17,662 nucleotides of DNA from JANYBV01 sp043763155 (GTDB lineage: Bacteria > Pseudomonadota > Alphaproteobacteria > Rickettsiales > SXRF01), in the NCBI GenBank assembly GCA_043763155.1, contig JAYULW010000023.1:1-17662 (forward strand), read 5' to 3'. Below the pieces are notes generated by a model. It did not search any database. It was not told where the DNA came from and saw only the letters and a program-made list of their open reading frames with translations. The position numbers and the translations under genes were made by a program. Shown one piece after another: positions 15,397-17,662 of this stretch. Each line of letters starts with the position of its first letter. The first letter of the stretch is position 1.

Positions 15397-16665
15397 GTGA
15401 CGAAAACGGGTGGCAGAGAGTCCAAAAATACGCGCTATTGTTCATTCTGTGGCAAGAGTGAGCACGAAGTGCGCAAACTCATCGCAGGCCCGACCGTATT
15501 CATCTGCGATGAATGCGTGGTACTGTGCATGGACATTATCCGCGCCGCCGACAAAGGCGTGCTGGCCAAGGAAGGCGACGAAATCGCCAAGCCTGCCGAC
15601 ATCCGCAAGGTCCTCGACGATTACGTTATCGGTCAGGAACAGGCCAAGCGCGTGCTGTCAGTCGCCGTGCACAACCACTACAAGCGCGTTTCGCTGCTCG
15701 AAAAGAACTCCGACGTCGAACTCGCAAAATCCAACATCCTCATCATCGGCCCCACCGGTTCGGGCAAGACGCTGCTGGCACAAACGCTGGCCCGCATCCT
15801 CGACGTGCCCTTCACCATGGCCGACGCAACCACGCTTACCGAAGCCGGTTATGTGGGTGAAGACGTGGAAAACATCATCCTGCGCTTGTTGCAGGCGGCT
15901 GACTATAACGTTGAACGCGCCCAGCGCGGCATCGTCTATATTGACGAAGTGGATAAAATCTCGCGCAAGTCTGACAACCCCTCCATCACCCGCGACGTAT
16001 CGGGCGAAGGCGTGCAGCAGGCATTGCTCAAAATCATGGAAGGCACGGTCGCATCCGTTCCCCCGCAAGGTGGCCGCAAACATCCGCAGCAGGAATTCCT
16101 GCAGGTGGATACCGCCAACATCCTGTTCATCGTGGGTGGCGCATTCTCCGGCCTCGAAAAAATCATCGCCGCGCGCGGACGGGGCACGGCTATCGGCTTT
16201 GGCGCCGACGTGCGCTCCGAAGAAAATGCCCGCGTAGGCACGCTCTTCGCTCGCGTGGAGCCTGAAGATTTGCTGAAGTTCGGCCTCATCCCCGAATTCG
16301 TTGGCCGCTTGCCCATCATCGCAACGCTCACCGATCTCGACGAACCCGCCCTGATCTCCATCTTGACGGAGCCGAAAAACGCACTCGTAAAGCAGTATTC
16401 CAAACTCTTCGAAATGGAAGGCGTGCGCCTGCGCTTCTCCGACGATGCGCTCAAAGCTATTGCGAACAAGGCCATCAAGCGCAAGACCGGCGCACGCGGC
16501 CTGCGCGCAATTCTCGAACAGCATCTGCTGGACCTGATGTACGAACTGCCGAGCATGCAGAATGTTGAAGAAGTGATCATCAACGCCGATGTGATTGACA
16601 ACAATGCAGCGCCCGTAATCGTAAGCACCACGGATGCAAAACGCGATACGAAAAAGCCGCACTAA
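15397..16665 (+). CDS. clpX: ClpX, AAA+ unfoldase of the ClpXP protease
   Basis: ClpX recognises tagged or native substrates, unfolds them with ATP and threads them into ClpP. The 422 residues contain the N-terminal C4 zinc-binding domain (C15, C18, C37, C40), Walker A GPTGSGKT at 118-125, pore loop GYVG at 151-154, Walker B IVYIDEVDKI at 179-188, the RKHP second pore loop at 227-230, the ClpP-docking IGF loop at 266-268 and the sensor-2 block TGARGLRAILEQ. Every functional motif is present. The start is GTG 15397, fixed by a strong AAAGAGG 7 bases upstream. A small GGCG/CGCC hairpin (15337-15350) lies in the clpP-clpX gap. A strong terminator follows the gene. In Caulobacter ClpXP degrades CtrA, the output of the DivL pathway. 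Confidence 0.98.
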   Translation: MTKTGGRESKNTRYCSFCGKSEHEVRKLIAGPTVFICDECVVLCMDIIRAADKGVLAKEGDEIAKPADIRKVLDDYVIGQEQAKRVLSVAVHNHYKRVSLLEKNSDVELAKSNILIIGPTGSGKTLLAQTLARILDVPFTMADATTLTEAGYVGEDVENIILRLLQAADYNVERAQRGIVYIDEVDKISRKSDNPSITRDVSGEGVQQALLKIMEGTVASVPPQGGRKHPQQEFLQVDTANILFIVGGAFSGLEKIIAARGRGTAIGFGADVRSEENARVGTLFARVEPEDLLKFGLIPEFVGRLPIIATLTDLDEPALISILTEPKNALVKQYSKLFEMEGVRLRFSDDALKAIANKAIKRKTGARGLRAILEQHLLDLMYELPSMQNVEEVIINADVIDNNAAPVIVSTTDAKRDTKKPH

Positions 16666-16689
16666 GCTTTTTCAGCGCATAACAAAAAC

Positions 16690-16722
16690 ACAAATCGCCC
16701 GCATAATATGCGGGCGATTTGT
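16690..16722. terminator. strong intrinsic terminator after clpX
   Basis: A perfect 15-bp stem, ACAAATCGCCCGCAT with its reverse complement, closes on a 3-base AAT loop 25 bases after the clpX stop. The T-rich 3' side (GATTTGTCGTTT) suits the plus strand, and the A-rich 5' side could serve the minus strand. It separates clpX from hupB. Confidence 0.85.
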
Positions 16723-17086
16723 CGTTTAAAGCGCAATTCTCCCGCGTTTTTGATTCTGCAATCTAAAAATTTTCACCGCCCGAAAACGAGGATGAATGCA
16801 CCCCTCAGGGCAAAAATCATACCGCTATGAATGCGTTTTTTACTGCGCCTTTTCAGCAGCTTCAAGACGCGCGTTTTTCAGCATTAATCTTTTGCAGCAC
16901 CCGCAAACCCGCCCTGAGCGCGGGCTTCCAAGCGATTTTTTTGAGGGGGGGTAAAAAGAAATGCTGTTTACATTTGCTTTTTTCCATGCTTGATTTTGCC
17001 CCGTAGCTTGCAGTTGTAAGCGTGATTGGAGGCTTCTCTAGCCATGTAATGTAAGCGTTAATCGAAGCAACGAGGGAGTTAAAATA
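16723..17086. other. gene-free stretch before hupB
   Basis: No convincing gene lies here. Two tiny ATG-led frames (from 16792, 12 codons, and from 16827, about 60 codons) run over low-information sequence. A CCCGC/GCGGG hairpin sits near 16907-16923 with a T-run a dozen bases away. The hupB promoter is probably near 16967-16995. A 9-bp direct repeat TGTAAGCGT occurs at 17015-17023 and 17050-17058, with a further TGTAA at 17045. Confidence 0.5.
16967..16995 (+). promoter_or_regulatory. possible hupB promoter
   Basis: TTTACA (16967-16972, five of six to the -35 consensus) is followed after 17 bases by TTGATT (three of six to the -10). This would give a leader of about 85 bases for hupB. The -10 is weak. 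Confidence 0.25.
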
Positions 17087-17383
17087 ATGAACAAGAATGA
17101 ACTGATTGCAGAAGTAGCAGACAAAACCGACCTGACCAAAGCAAAGGCAGCTGAAACCATTGACGCATTCATCGCCGTAGTTTCCAAAGCCCTTTCCAAA
17201 GGTGACGAAATCCGCCTGGTAGGCTTCGGCACGTTCGCCGTTGTACACCGCAAGGCAACCGAAGGCCGCAACCCGCGCACCGGCGCTGTTATCAAAATTT
17301 CTGCTTCCAACAAGCCGAAATTCAAGCCCGGCAAGGCTCTCTCGGAAATGGTCAACAAGACCCCCAAGAAGAAAGCCGCTTAA
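17087..17383 (+). CDS. hupB: DNA-binding protein HU
   Basis: HU is a small dimeric histone-like protein that bends and compacts DNA and assists replication and repair. The 98 residues begin MNKNELIAEVADKTDLTKAK, the standard HU dimerisation helices. They carry the family signature GFGTF (46-50) and the DNA-gripping beta arm around GRNPRTG (60-66), ending in the Lys/Ala tail TPKKKAA. GAGGGAG at 17072-17078 lies 8 bases before ATG 17087. The gene is monocistronic, with a strong terminator on each side. Its place before a tRNA-Val fits the common alphaproteobacterial order, except that lon is missing upstream. It is called hupB by position. HU rather than IHF is judged from the wording of the signature and arm. 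Confidence 0.95.
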   Translation: MNKNELIAEVADKTDLTKAKAAETIDAFIAVVSKALSKGDEIRLVGFGTFAVVHRKATEGRNPRTGAVIKISASNKPKFKPGKALSEMVNKTPKKKAA

Positions 17384-17413
17384 TCGTAAGATTAAGTTCC
17401 TTTCCAAAGGAAT

Positions 17414-17450
17414 AAAAAACGCCCGGAGCAATCCGGGCGTTTTTTCTTTT
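17414..17450 (+). terminator. strong intrinsic terminator after hupB
   Basis: AAAAAACGCCCGGA pairs perfectly with TCCGGGCGTTTTTT around a GCAA tetraloop, followed by CTTTT. The 8-bp GC core and T-run are classic. It ends the hupB message 30 bases after the stop. Confidence 0.93.
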
Positions 17451-17542
17451 AAAACGCGAGCCGGGCAGGGGCCGCAAACCCCAGTATTTCTGCGCACTTC
17501 CCGAAATTATCGCGCTTATCGCAAAAAAAACACTTTACCACC

Positions 17543-17571
17543 TTGCAATGCGTGGAAAAACCGGGTAAAAC
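17543..17571 (+). promoter_or_regulatory. likely tRNA-Val promoter
   Basis: TTGCAA (17543-17548, four of six) and TAAAAC (17566-17571, four of six) are 17 bases apart. The start would fall near 17578, about 18 bases before the tRNA, a normal tRNA leader. The 90 bases before it hold no gene, only a TTATCGC direct repeat (17507-17513 and 17516-17522). Confidence 0.45.
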
Positions 17572-17595
17572 CCCTCCACTGTTTTGGGATTGTAA

Positions 17596-17662
17596 GGGCG
17601 ATTAGCTCAGTTGGTAGAGCATCTCGTTTACACCGAGAGGGTCGGCGGTTCGAGCCCGTCAT
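17596..17662 (+). tRNA. tRNA-Val (anticodon UAC), cut by window end
   Basis: The 5' acceptor strand GGGCGAT, D-loop TAGCTCAGTTGGTAGAGC, anticodon stem TCTCG/CGAGA with loop TTTACAC and anticodon TAC at 17629-17631, and T-arm GGCGGTTCGAGCCCGTC are all visible. The 3' acceptor strand is beyond the window. Confidence 0.95.

Noticed and set aside
16907..16940. CCCGC/GCGGG hairpin followed by a T-run
   Set aside because: The T-run lies about a dozen bases from a 5-bp stem, too far for a normal intrinsic terminator, and no gene ends just before it.
16827..17006. Small frame of about 60 codons between clpX and hupB
   Set aside because: No good ribosome site, atypical composition, and it runs over the hairpin and the probable hupB promoter.

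Overview
The window looks like a chromosomal segment of an alphaproteobacterium. Four things point there: a DivL-type kinase with tyrosine at the phospho-acceptor site, the tig-clpP-clpX run followed by hupB and a tRNA-Val, alphaproteobacterial wording in the C-terminal half of AhcY, and GC-rich third codon positions. I cannot name a genus. Almost every gene is housekeeping. I see no insertion sequence, integrase, phage gene or CRISPR array.

Layout, left to right. Positions 1-429 are the 3' end of an unrecognised Ala/Thr/Pro-rich gene. Then come dxs (MEP isoprenoid pathway), a YkuD-type L,D-transpeptidase, ahcY (S-adenosylhomocysteine hydrolase), a divL homologue and purU (10-formyl-THF deformylase), all on the plus strand. 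divL and purU share an ATGA stop/start. On the minus strand, lon and a small class I methyltransferase form a tight pair that runs convergently into purU with a 3-base gap. A tRNA-Leu(UAG) lies just upstream of lon and points the other way. It is followed by an unrecognised 632-residue protein with three internal repeats, then tig, clpP, clpX, a strong terminator, hupB, a second strong terminator, and a tRNA-Val(UAC) cut by the window end.

Biology. The right half is a protein quality-control and nucleoid cluster: trigger factor folds nascent chains, ClpXP and Lon degrade substrates, and HU packs DNA. In most alphaproteobacteria lon sits between clpX and hupB on the same strand. Here it has left that slot and lies about 6 kb away in reverse orientation. 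The left half links methyl and one-carbon metabolism (AhcY, PurU, and on the other strand a SAM methyltransferase) with a probable cell-cycle regulator (DivL). In the Caulobacter model DivL acts through CckA and CtrA, and ClpXP degrades CtrA, so both ends of that circuit may be encoded in this window. That link is inference.

The best candidates for something undescribed are the three-repeat protein at 11115-13013, the divL-purU coupling, the insert-less AhcY, the displaced lon, and the 14-bp-spaced TTAA array in front of clpP.
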